Positions 6,409-14,352 are shown, numbered from the stretch's first letter. The stretch: DNA of 14,427 bases from Isotricha intestinalis (GCA_023807065.1 JAJJLU010004353.1:1-14427); one strand, 5' to 3'. The notes: generated from the letters alone by a model not told the origin. A program made the numbers and translations.

Positions 6409-8784
6409 ATGGATAATAACAAAAGTTCAAACTTAAAAAATATATTTGAATATGAATTAAAAAGAAAATTATCAACAAGAGCAAAAAGAGCAACATCAGA
6501 AGAAACTTTTTTAATAAATGCTTTTAAATTTTATGATTTAAATAAAACAGGAAAAGCATCAAAATCAGATTTTTTAAAAGTAATAGATAGAATAGGTTTA
6601 ATTGGTTTTTCTGATAATGATTTAGAAATATTATTTTCTAACTATGATCCAAATAAATCAGGCTTTATTGATTATGAAAATTTTACTCATTATTTATATA
6701 GTAATACTCAATTTAACCCTCTTCCAAATAACAATAATAATATTAGTAATGAAAATAATTTTGAAGAAATAGAAAGTATACCTTTTCAACAAATACAAGT
6801 TGATAATCCAATTAATCTCCAAGATAATAGTAATAATGTATTTGAAAATAGTATAAATAATTTAAAACAAAATAACTATTATCAAAATGAACAAAATAAT
6901 ATTAGCAATAATTTATATCAACAACAACAAAATGACTTTTTAAAACAGCAAGATTTTAATTATCAAAATTTGAATAATCAAAATAATAAATTAAATGAAT
7001 ATGAGCCAGGGAATTTTAAAAAATATTTCCAATCACTTTTAACATTATTTCAACATAAAATTAATATAAATAATGGAATGACATATTATACTTTTGCTTC
7101 TAAATTAAAATCAAAAGAAGATAGATTACGTAAAACAATTTCTTTTGAAGATTTTTCTCAATCAATTCAAGAAACAAATATTAATATTGATATAAATTCA
7201 ATCTTTGATTTTTATAATTCTTTAGATTTATGTGATTTAAATGGAATTTCAACAGATGAAATTTTAAGAGTTATAAGAGGAAATATATCAGATGAAAGGA
7301 AAATGAAAATTATAGATGCTTTTGCTAGAATAGATTCAAATAGAAAAGGATTTACAGAAATTACTTATTTAAAAAGTTTATATAATGCTAAAGAACATCC
7401 TGAAGTTAAAATGGGAAGGAAAAATGAAAATGAAATTTTTGGTGAATTTGTTTATACTTTTGATATATTTATTAATTATAAAGAAAAAACTAGTCAGTGT
7501 TCATTTGAAGATTTTATTGAATATTATTCTGGTATTAGTGCTTCTATTGAAAATAATCAATATTTTAATGATATGATTGATGGTGTTTGGAATTTACAAA
7601 ATGCTGGGGATAATTATAATAATAATTATAATAATGATTTAAATCAATTTAATTTCCAACAAAATAATAATAATTTAAATTTTAAAATTCCTGAACAAGT
7701 TAATTTTAATAATCCTAATAATAATATTAATAATAATTTAAATAATAATAATATTAGTAATATTAATGATAATTATATTAATAATCCATATCAAAATTAT
7801 AATAAAACTCCTTATCAAAAAGAAACTCCTCAAAAAGAGAATAATAACACTCCTAATATAAATAGAAATACATTAAGAAATACATATTCATCAAGATCAA
7901 ATAGAAGAAATTACAATTTATTAACTGGAGAAGATTATCCAGAAGAAAATAATAATATAATAAATAATAATAATATACTTAACAATAATAATATAATATA
8001 TACACCTTCATATAGGCAAAATCAATTCTCTGGAACTCAACAAATTCAAGAAAATCAAAATATAGATTTTCAAAGAAATACAAATATCAATAATAATAAT
8101 ATAGAAGCAAATAATGCAATAAATAAATTACGTAATTTTTTCCTTCAATTAGGTTCAAAAAGTATATTTAACATAGAAAAAATGTTTATAATGTATGATG
8201 CAGAACATACAGGAAGAATAGATTTTCAATCTTTAGAATCAATATTTAAAAATTATAGATTATCTCTTAATTCAAATGAAGTATTATCAATATTTAAAAT
8301 GTTAGATGTGAATAATTCAGGAAAAATAAATTATGATAATTTAATTAAAATAATAATAGGAACAATGAGTAATGATAGATTAAATTTAATTAAAAATATA
8401 TTTAATTTCCTTGGTCCAAATAATAATAATTGTATTCATTTTGCAGATATTAAACAAAAATTTATTGCATCAAATCATCCTCAAGCTTATTCAGGAAGTA
8501 AAAGTAAAGAGCAAATATACAATGAATTTGTTGATAATTTAGAAGTGTTTAAAAAATATTGTTTAACAAGTAGTATATCTTCTCCTGCTTGGATTAATTT
8601 ACAAGATTTTATTAACTTTTATACTCAAATTAGTTTTGGAATTAATGATGATAATGAATTTAATAATTTAGTTTCTAGTGTTTGGGGATATAATTTACAA
8701 AATAATTTTAGAAGTAATAATAATAATAATAGAATGATGCAAGTTGGGAATCAAATAATGCAAAATTACAATAAAAATTATTGA
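6409..8784 (+). CDS. calcyphosin-like EF-hand protein with three modules
   Basis: A 791-residue EF-hand protein built from calcyphosin/CAPSL-type units joined by poly-Asn/Gln linkers. Unit 1 (about 30-100) is a pair of EF-hands with loops starting at D43 (DLNKTGKASKSD) and D80 (DPNKSGFIDYEN). Unit 2 (about 203-396) keeps the diagnostic calcyphosin end: KSLYNAKEHPEV, FEDFIEYYSGISASIE and GVWNL. Unit 3 (about 570-763) has loops DAEHTGRIDFQS and DVNNSGKINYDN and ends in the parallel SVWGYNL. Typical calcyphosins have about 190-260 residues, so this is an internal multiplication. None of the five recognisable loops has Glu at position 12 (D, N, Y, S and N instead), so calcium binding may be weak or lost. 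Calcyphosin-like proteins are common in ciliated protists and animals. A calcium-sensor or structural role is inferred. Confidence 0.82.
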   Translation: MDNNKSSNLKNIFEYELKRKLSTRAKRATSEETFLINAFKFYDLNKTGKASKSDFLKVIDRIGLIGFSDNDLEILFSNYDPNKSGFIDYENFTHYLYSNTQFNPLPNNNNNISNENNFEEIESIPFQQIQVDNPINLQDNSNNVFENSINNLKQNNYYQNEQNNISNNLYQQQQNDFLKQQDFNYQNLNNQNNKLNEYEPGNFKKYFQSLLTLFQHKININNGMTYYTFASKLKSKEDRLRKTISFEDFSQSIQETNINIDINSIFDFYNSLDLCDLNGISTDEILRVIRGNISDERKMKIIDAFARIDSNRKGFTEITYLKSLYNAKEHPEVKMGRKNENEIFGEFVYTFDIFINYKEKTSQCSFEDFIEYYSGISASIENNQYFNDMIDGVWNLQNAGDNYNNNYNNDLNQFNFQQNNNNLNFKIPEQVNFNNPNNNINNNLNNNNISNINDNYINNPYQNYNKTPYQKETPQKENNNTPNINRNTLRNTYSSRSNRRNYNLLTGEDYPEENNNIINNNNILNNNNIIYTPSYRQNQFSGTQQIQENQNIDFQRNTNINNNNIEANNAINKLRNFFLQLGSKSIFNIEKMFIMYDAEHTGRIDFQSLESIFKNYRLSLNSNEVLSIFKMLDVNNSGKINYDNLIKIIIGTMSNDRLNLIKNIFNFLGPNNNNCIHFADIKQKFIASNHPQAYSGSKSKEQIYNEFVDNLEVFKKYCLTSSISSPAWINLQDFINFYTQISFGINDDNEFNNLVSSVWGYNLQNNFRSNNNNNRMMQVGNQIMQNYNKNY

Positions 8785-8866
8785 AATATTTATTATATTC
8801 AATTTATTTTTTAATATACTTTTTTTATTAAATTTAATAAAAATAAATATATTAGAATAATAATAA

Positions 8867-9886
8867 ATGGATAAAAGAGAGAAAATAAGAAGGAAAAAAA
8901 TTGCTTCTTCTTTTTCAAAAACAAAAACATCATTTTTAGAAAATGAGAAATTAATGAAGACAAAATTAAAAACTCCAATGAAAAAAACAAGAAATAAAAT
9001 TATATCATCAATGTCAAGTTATAAAGAACAGACAGAACGTTTATCTAAAAGATTAATGTCAAATAATAAGGAATTAATAAATAAAAATAAACTAATATTA
9101 TCATTAGGACTAGAATTAGATTTTTATAAGCGAGAAAATTATTCTTATAGAAGTAATAAAGATAATACAGAAAATAAAAAAGATATATCAAAAAGATATG
9201 TTAATGAAATAGATAAATTTAAAAAAACAGTTGAAGAAGATTTAAAAGATTTTGTTGATACTTTAAATAGATATGAAAAGAAAAAAGAAGAATTAAAAGA
9301 AGAAAGAAAATATTTAATTAAAGCAGCAGAATTATTAATAGAAAATAAATTAAAAGAACAAAAAATTTTAGAAGAAAAATTAAAAAATCTAAACCAACAA
9401 ATAACTCAAAATGATATAATTAACGAAAAATTATTATCAGTATATAAAGATTTAAATAAACAAGTAAATGGAGAAAACGGAGATTTTTATCAAAATGAAA
9501 AAGAATATACTTTTAAATATTATAATTTATTAGAAAAATATAAACATTTAGAAAAATTATATCATTATTATAGTAATTTACAAGAAAAAACAGAAAGAAA
9601 TTTAATTGAAGAAGATATTTTAAATAGAGAAAATGAAAATAATAATAGAGAAATTGATGTTAGATTAAAAGATAAAGAAATTAAAGAAGAATATTTAAAA
9701 AGTGTTGTGGATGATATTAGAGAAAAAATGGTACAAGTTAAAGAAGCTCAAGAAGAAGATTTTAAAGAAAAAGAAAGAATTAGATTTTTAGGAAGAGCTC
9801 TTCATGGAAGGTTAAAAGGATTAAAAGAAATTAATGATAAAATAAAAAAAAAAGAATTAGAAAGAAAAAAAAAAAAAAAAGGATAA
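8867..9886 (+). CDS. coiled-coil protein, Lys/Glu-rich
   Basis: A 339-residue, highly charged protein. Residues 1-45 are basic (KREKIRRKKIASSFSKTKT). From about residue 55 to 330 the Lys/Glu-rich helix shows heptad-like spacing of Leu/Ile and few helix breakers, interrupted near 92-107 and 201-208 by Asn/Gly-rich stretches. The conserved-looking blocks are ERKYLIKAAELLIENKL (146-162) and IRFLGRALHGRLKGLKEI (305-322). The architecture is like many cytoskeletal, basal-body or ciliary coiled-coil proteins, but I cannot assign a family. The coding sequence ends in a 16-base A run encoding the last Lys residues, so an indel there would alter only the final residues. It lies 82 bases after the calcyphosin-like gene in the same orientation. 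Confidence 0.8.
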   Translation: MDKREKIRRKKIASSFSKTKTSFLENEKLMKTKLKTPMKKTRNKIISSMSSYKEQTERLSKRLMSNNKELINKNKLILSLGLELDFYKRENYSYRSNKDNTENKKDISKRYVNEIDKFKKTVEEDLKDFVDTLNRYEKKKEELKEERKYLIKAAELLIENKLKEQKILEEKLKNLNQQITQNDIINEKLLSVYKDLNKQVNGENGDFYQNEKEYTFKYYNLLEKYKHLEKLYHYYSNLQEKTERNLIEEDILNRENENNNREIDVRLKDKEIKEEYLKSVVDDIREKMVQVKEAQEEDFKEKERIRFLGRALHGRLKGLKEINDKIKKKELERKKKKKG

Positions 9887-10260
9887 AGATTTCTTAATTG
9901 ATTATTTTAATTTTGTTTTTTTTTGTTTATATGTTTTAATTTTCTTTTTTATTTTATAAATAATAGTTTTTAAAAATTTTTTTGAAAAAAATGAATAAAA
10001 ATTATCTTATTTAATTGGATGAATTTTTAATAATTATAAAAATTTTATATAAAAAATAGGAAAAAAATAGAATTTAAAATCATCAAAAAATAAAAGAATA
10101 TGATTAAACAAATACTTAAGTATTGATTGAATGATCTAAATATAAATTAAACAAAAATTTTGGAAATTTAAAATAATTTTTATGAAAAATCTAAATATAT
10201 AATACTTTTATTCATAAAATTAATATTTAATTTATTTTTATCAAATTAAGAAATTAAAAA
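9887..10260. other. A/T-rich stretch, no gene seen
   Basis: Sequence of almost pure A/T beginning with the 3' untranslated region of the coiled-coil gene. The one local structure I see is a perfect 14-base palindrome, AATACTTAAGTATT, at 10111-10124. I find no tRNA, open frame of note or repeat. Confidence 0.4.
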
Positions 10261-10494
10261 ATAAATTTTATCGACATATATTCTTTGGTGTAAGCAATAA
10301 TCTTTTGAGCATATAACTAATATAACAACAAGAATCTCCATGAATTTTTTTCATTGTTAGTTAAAGAACAATTCAAACAATTGAAAAGTGAATATGGGAT
10401 TATATTTCCATATAAGGAGGAAATTGTGTTTATTATATATAAAAATATTAAATATAAATTCAAGATTTCATTTTCTTTTGTTAATATATTATAA
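10261..10494. pseudogene. island of lower A/T content with coding-like fragments
   Basis: This patch is visibly richer in G and C than the DNA on either side. On the plus strand, 10321-10494 is open for 57 codons without an ATG start near its beginning (it contains KEQFKQLKSEYGIIFPYKEE). Just upstream, other frames hold short coding-like pieces (IFFGVSNNLL near 10280; HITNITTRISMNFF near 10310). On the minus strand a 31-codon frame starts with ATG at 10341 and ends at 10246 (MEILVVILVICSKDYCLHQ). The mix of frames suggests a decayed gene or a structured RNA. I cannot name a parent family, and the strand is undecided. Confidence 0.3.
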
Positions 10495-10771
10495 AAATTT
10501 CCATAACAAATTTTGAAAAAAAAGAAATAAAATAAACATTAAAAAGAAAGTGAGAGTATTTTAACTTAATCAAAATTTTTTTTTAAATGAACATTTAAAC
10601 AGATTAAAATGCTTATGATTTAAATATTATATTAGAAAATAAATTCTTTATAAGAATGAAATTAAATTATTCTTTTCATGCTTTTAATAATTGATTAAAA
10701 AAAAATTAATGTTTCAAAAAGTTGAAAGTGATGAATCCTTGAATAAAAAACCAAAAAAATGAAAAATTCAG

Positions 10772-10827
10772 GTAATTAAAATTTTATTTTTAATATTAAT
10801 TGTACAAAAAATTATTTTTTTCTTTAG
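10772..10827 (+). other. candidate spliceosomal intron, 56 bases
   Basis: It begins CAG|GTAATT and ends in a T-rich tract with TTTCTTTAG|ATT. A second segment 112 bases further on has the same six first and nine last bases. The length and A/T richness fit short protist introns. It interrupts a coding-like piece, but the frames on the two sides join only if the A7 run upstream is one base shorter. Confidence 0.4.
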
Positions 10828-10939
10828 ATTCTTTTTACAATATTTCTTCAGAATTTCTTTCGATTATTTTTTTCATTAACTTCTTTTCTTTAAAATTAAA
10901 AATTATATTTTTTGTTTAAGTCAAAGAATTTGTAAAAAA

Positions 10940-11002
10940 GTAATTAATTAATTATTTTTATCCTTTTAATACATCTTTTAAAGCTTATCATTATTTCTTT
11001 AG
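10940..11002 (+). other. candidate spliceosomal intron, 63 bases
   Basis: It begins AAAAAA|GTAATT and ends TTTCTTTAG|ATT, the same boundary words as the candidate intron at 10772-10827. The intervening piece (10828-10939) has stops in all frames before its end, so the host gene is not intact as read here. Confidence 0.4.
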
Positions 11003-11227
11003 ATTTTTTTCATAAAAATCATTTAAAATTTCCTAAATTTCCATTTATAAAAATATTTAGAGCATTCTAATTAATATTAAAGTATTTGTTTATTCATATT
11101 CTTTTATTATTTTTATCTAAAAATTAGTAACAATGATGAAATCAAAGAACCAACAATTATAAAACAGCTGTTTCAAATAGAACAATTAATGGATGATGGT
11201 AAAAATAATTTAAATCAAATTCATTAA

Positions 11228-11333
11228 AATAATCATATTATATTATTGGTAATATATATTTTTAAAAATATGTATTAATAACCATAAATTTAAAATATAA
11301 AGAAGGTTAAATTTCAGAAAAAAAAAAAAAAAA
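11228..11333 (+). promoter_or_regulatory. leader of the B-box/WD40 gene with 16-base poly(A)
   Basis: The ATG at 11334 is preceded directly by 16 A residues (11318-11333), just after AATTTCAG, which looks like a 3' splice site. A GTAATA donor-like word lies at 11249, so a 69-base leader intron (11249-11317) is possible. Alternatively the AG could be a trans-splicing acceptor, or the match is chance. An AATATATATT element lies near 11251-11260. Confidence 0.3.
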
Positions 11334-13037
11334 ATGGAAGAATTAAAAAATAACCCAGCGCCTTTTATTCAGTTTGGATGGAATAATATAATGAAATGCC
11401 CACAATGTAATTTAATATGTTCAATAAAGTATGATGAATATGATTATTTAAAAATAAAATATAATTGTGAGAATGGACATTCAGGAAATGAAAAATTGAG
11501 AGATTTTTTTACTAAAAGTCTTTCAAATCACTGTTCGAAAGTAATATGTTTTAACTGTAAAAATCAATGTGAGGTTGATGATTATAAAAATTATTATTAT
11601 TGTATTAATTGTTCATCTTTTTTTTGTAATTTATGTGGTCATTTTCATCAAAATGATACTAATCATAAAGTAATTGCTCACCATAAATATGATTCTTTAT
11701 GTAGAATTCATTCTTTGGAATTTAAATACATTTGTTTAAAATGTAATAAAAATATTTGTGAAAAATGTAAAAATGAACATATTTTTCATAATCTAAGAGA
11801 TATATCTGAATTTCTTTTAGAAGAGAATAATACAAATAAAATTAGAAGTAAAATAAGTGAATTAAGAACTTTATTAAATAATATTGAATCTTTAAAAAAT
11901 AATTTGAATAATATGATTGAAAAAATTTCAAAAGAAATTACTTTTAGAATTCAATTTATTGATAATTTATATATGACATATGAATATGAAATAAATAATC
12001 ATAATTTAAATTATCATGTAATAAAAAATTTAATGAATTTTTCAGGTGATTTTATAGAATATCAAAAAAAAATAATAAATTTAATTCAAAATGAAGGAAA
12101 TAAATTTTATGTTCATCTTAAAAAATCAACAAATGAATATTATAATGAATTAAAAATATTATCAAATTCAATATCAAAGCATAAATCTATAATAAAACAA
12201 ATGGAATTTTTAGAAAATGAAAAATTAATTTCATTATCAGAAGAATCATTAAATTTTTATAGAAAAAAAACCTTTGATTTATATCTTTCAGTTAAATCAA
12301 ATGAAGAATATTTTGAATCTTTTCATCAATTATCAAAAAATGATTTAATATTATGTTTTAAAAAAGGAAAAATAAAAATATTAAATCATGTAGGAAATAT
12401 ATATAATTATCTTCAAACAATTGAAGCTCATGATAAAACAGTTTATGAAGCTTTAAAATTAAATTCTTCTACTTCTTTTATTTCTGTTTCAAAAGATAAA
12501 ACAATGAAATTATGGAGAAAAAACCTAGATTCATATAATTGTCTAGATGTTATTTTTTTTCAAAATAATGAATCTTTTTGTAATATTTTTATGATAAGAA
12601 ACAATGAATTTTTAACTCTTTCATATAAAGATAAAATTTTAAAATTTTGGGATTTACAAAATAATATTTTTATTGAAAAAAATAGCATCGATAATATTAT
12701 TGGGAATCCAACTCATAAAAATATTTGTTTAATTAGTGATAAAATTTTATGTGTTGTTGGAAAAGGATTTTATATGATTAATATAGATAATTATCAATTA
12801 ATTCATACTATTGGAGATTATAATATTTTTTCTATTTGTTTAAAAAGAAATGGAAATATATATTGTGGAATTCAAGAAGGAGAATTAAATAATATTATTG
12901 AATTTAATTATAGCAATGGTATAATCAAAAAAATAAATGAAAGAAAAAATGCAGATAAAAAATTGATTTGTTCTATTTTACAATATTATGATAATTCTAT
13001 TATTTCAGGAGGTGAATGTATTAATGTTTGGGTATGA
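11334..13037 (+). CDS. TRIM-like protein: B-boxes, coiled coil, WD40 repeats
   Basis: A 567-residue protein. A small zinc cluster near the N-terminus (C22, C25, C45, H49) has half the ligands of a RING. A B-box-1-like finger follows (C72, C75, C90, C93, C98, C101, H105, H111). A clear type-2 B-box comes next (C123-x2-H126, C134-x2-C137, C142-x2-C145, H149-x2-H152). Residues 165-310 are predicted helical and Leu/Ile/Glu/Lys-rich, like the coiled coil of TRIM proteins. From about 325 to the end is a WD40-type propeller, with EAHDKTV (364-370), KLWR (392-395), KFWD (437-440) and a final INVWV. TRIM proteins are often ubiquitin ligases, but no full RING is visible, so ligase activity is doubtful. 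The blades are degenerate, so four to six repeats are likely and the exact number is uncertain. The role is probably protein binding or scaffolding. Confidence 0.82.
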   Translation: MEELKNNPAPFIQFGWNNIMKCPQCNLICSIKYDEYDYLKIKYNCENGHSGNEKLRDFFTKSLSNHCSKVICFNCKNQCEVDDYKNYYYCINCSSFFCNLCGHFHQNDTNHKVIAHHKYDSLCRIHSLEFKYICLKCNKNICEKCKNEHIFHNLRDISEFLLEENNTNKIRSKISELRTLLNNIESLKNNLNNMIEKISKEITFRIQFIDNLYMTYEYEINNHNLNYHVIKNLMNFSGDFIEYQKKIINLIQNEGNKFYVHLKKSTNEYYNELKILSNSISKHKSIIKQMEFLENEKLISLSEESLNFYRKKTFDLYLSVKSNEEYFESFHQLSKNDLILCFKKGKIKILNHVGNIYNYLQTIEAHDKTVYEALKLNSSTSFISVSKDKTMKLWRKNLDSYNCLDVIFFQNNESFCNIFMIRNNEFLTLSYKDKILKFWDLQNNIFIEKNSIDNIIGNPTHKNICLISDKILCVVGKGFYMINIDNYQLIHTIGDYNIFSICLKRNGNIYCGIQEGELNNIIEFNYSNGIIKKINERKNADKKLICSILQYYDNSIISGGECINVWV

Positions 13038-13089
13038 AAATATTAAATTATTTATATTTTAAAAAAAACAATTAAAAATTTTATTTATT
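13038..13089. other. 52-base convergent spacer
   Basis: Only 52 A/T-rich bases separate the stop codons of the B-box/WD40 gene (+) and the START gene (-). The 3' ends of the two transcripts very probably overlap or share polyadenylation sequence in opposite orientation. Confidence 0.45.
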
Positions 13090-13983
13090 TTAATCATTAT
13101 AAACATTATTATCATTATAATTATTATTATTATAATTATTTAAACTTAATTCCTTTTGAATAAAATCATAAAATTGTTTATCAATATCACTCGGGTTTTT
13201 ATTTTCATATTCACTTCCTCGATAATTTTTAACAATATCAATAAATTTTAATAAAAAAACTTCAGCAATTCTAACAGTTAAAAAATCTATAATAAATTGA
13301 GGAATAAATTTTAATTTAGGATTAACATCAGCTAAGCCTCTAACATGTATTTTATTTTCATTAATTTTTTTCATTTCCAAACCAAAAATAGGCATTTCAC
13401 CTCTTACAAACTTACTATTATTTTTCAAATTAAATTCATTTAGAAAACAATTTGAATCTTCATTAATACTTCTACTTAATAAGAGAACAGTTCCATTTTC
13501 TTTAATTCTATTTATTCCAAAACCATAAATTAAAAAATCTCTATTTGTTATTATTGGTATATTTACTATGAAATATGCTATTTTTTTAGCTTTTCCTATT
13601 TGATTTATATTTTCACTTATTTTTGTAAATGGACACCATTTTTTATAATTTTCAATTTCATATATTATTGAAACTAAATCTATTATATTTACTTCTATAT
13701 CTGTTTCAAATTTTAATATTACATTATCATTATATTTTCTTGTTGAAGCATTTATTTTACTTCCTTTTATTTTTGTATATTCATTGTTATCATTTAATTC
13801 TTTTAAAAAAAAATTTATTGTTGATTCTTCGAATTTTAAAAAATTTTCATCTTTTGTTTTAAGGATTTCAGATTTGGTTTCAGGAGAATTGTTTATTAGA
13901 GAATAAAATTTAAATAATTCTTCTTTTTCATAATGATTTATGGCTTTTTCAAAGAGAGAATTTGTGTTATTTTCTTTTTCCAT
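13090..13983 (-). CDS. START-domain lipid-binding protein
   Basis: A 297-residue soluble protein. A START (StAR-related lipid transfer, helix-grip) domain covers about residues 45-255 after a short helical N-terminus. Supporting landmarks are VNIIDLVSIIYEIENYKKWCPF (98-119, the helix and the W-C-P-F turn), the strand with NRDFLIYGFG (147-156), then a VRGEMPIFGLEM strand pair. The end is DVNPKLKFIPQFIIDFL (219-235), matching the 'P.G..P..li' start of the C-terminal lid helix. START domains bind sterols, phospholipids or ceramide in a hydrophobic cavity; the ligand cannot be read from the sequence. There is no signal peptide, membrane segment or extra domain. The C-terminus ends in an Asn/Tyr/Asp-rich tail. 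The start is the first ATG of the frame, in an A/T-rich leader. Confidence 0.82.
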   Translation of the reverse strand: MEKENNTNSLFEKAINHYEKEELFKFYSLINNSPETKSEILKTKDENFLKFEESTINFFLKELNDNNEYTKIKGSKINASTRKYNDNVILKFETDIEVNIIDLVSIIYEIENYKKWCPFTKISENINQIGKAKKIAYFIVNIPIITNRDFLIYGFGINRIKENGTVLLLSRSINEDSNCFLNEFNLKNNSKFVRGEMPIFGLEMKKINENKIHVRGLADVNPKLKFIPQFIIDFLTVRIAEVFLLKFIDIVKNYRGSEYENKNPSDIDKQFYDFIQKELSLNNYNNNNYNDNNVYND

Positions 13984-14157
13984 TATTTTATTGTTTTAAT
14001 AAATAAATTATGAATTCAATATATAAATTCAAAAAATTTAAATAAAAAAACAAATTTTCATGACGTCAATTAAAAAAATAAAATATACATTAAAAGTAAA
14101 AGAAACATAAAACAAATAAAAACATGAAGTGAATAATCAAGTAATATTTAGAATTAA
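13984..14157. promoter_or_regulatory. upstream region of the START gene
   Basis: A/T-rich spacer upstream of the minus-strand START gene. On the minus strand the 60 bases before the ATG contain a TATATATT-like word (plus-strand 14020-14027). TGACGTCA, a perfect CRE/ATF-type palindrome, occurs at 14061-14068. If the reading frame at 14158 derives from a gene, this was a divergent promoter. Regulatory function is inferred only. Confidence 0.3.
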
Positions 14158-14352
14158 ATGATAAATCATGTCTATAAATTGGAAGAAAATAACTTAACTT
14201 TATCTAAATATTATAAAGAAATGAAGTAGTATGACATGATATAAATATTTTTAATAAATGAAAAAAAAAATATTTTTATATCAATTGATTCATTAAAAAA
14301 TGAATTATGTGTTCAAATAATAGAAACACAAACTAATATAATATTTTCATAA
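14158..14352 (+). pseudogene. interrupted reading frame at right edge
   Basis: From ATG 14158 one frame reads MINHVYKLEENNLTLSKYY and on to a TAG at 14227. It continues YDMI to a TAA at 14242, then runs 35 codons (it contains FISIDSLKNELCVQIIETQT) to a TAA at 14350. Composition and residue mix look like a real protein N-terminus rather than spacer. No intron that removes the two inner stops in frame is evident. It may be a decayed gene continuing past the window, or a chance open frame. No family is recognised. Confidence 0.3.

Larger units (their letters stand above)
10709..11227 (+). pseudogene. possible spliced gene or intron-bearing pseudogene
   Basis: Coding-like pieces alternate with intron-like pieces. 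ATG 10709 opens MFQKVESDESLNKKPKK, then a TGA directly after an A7 run. In the next frame the text continues NEKF to a GTAATT donor. Two candidate introns follow (10772-10827 and 10940-11002). After the second, one frame reads FHKNHLKFPKFPFIKIFRAF before a stop. A last piece, 11129-11227, is open to TAA (NNDEIKEPTIIKQLFQIEQL and on) after an AG acceptor-like site. No single set of splices gives an uninterrupted protein, so it is either decayed, mis-assembled at homopolymers, or spliced differently. No protein family is recognised. Confidence 0.35.

Noticed and set aside
11131..11205. C/D-box small nucleolar RNA (ATGATGA near 11133)
   Set aside because: The ATGATGA word exists, but no convincing paired CTGA box and terminal stem were found, and the segment reads better as coding.
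9887..11333. tRNA or other classical RNA gene in the long gap
   Set aside because: No T-loop (GGTTCGA-type) or anticodon-arm pattern is visible on either strand.
13629..13862. 77-codon plus-strand frame rich in Leu, Tyr, Phe and His
   Set aside because: It is antisense to the START domain, which has clear family landmarks. The Leu/Phe-rich composition is a by-product of the complementary Lys/Glu/Asn codons.
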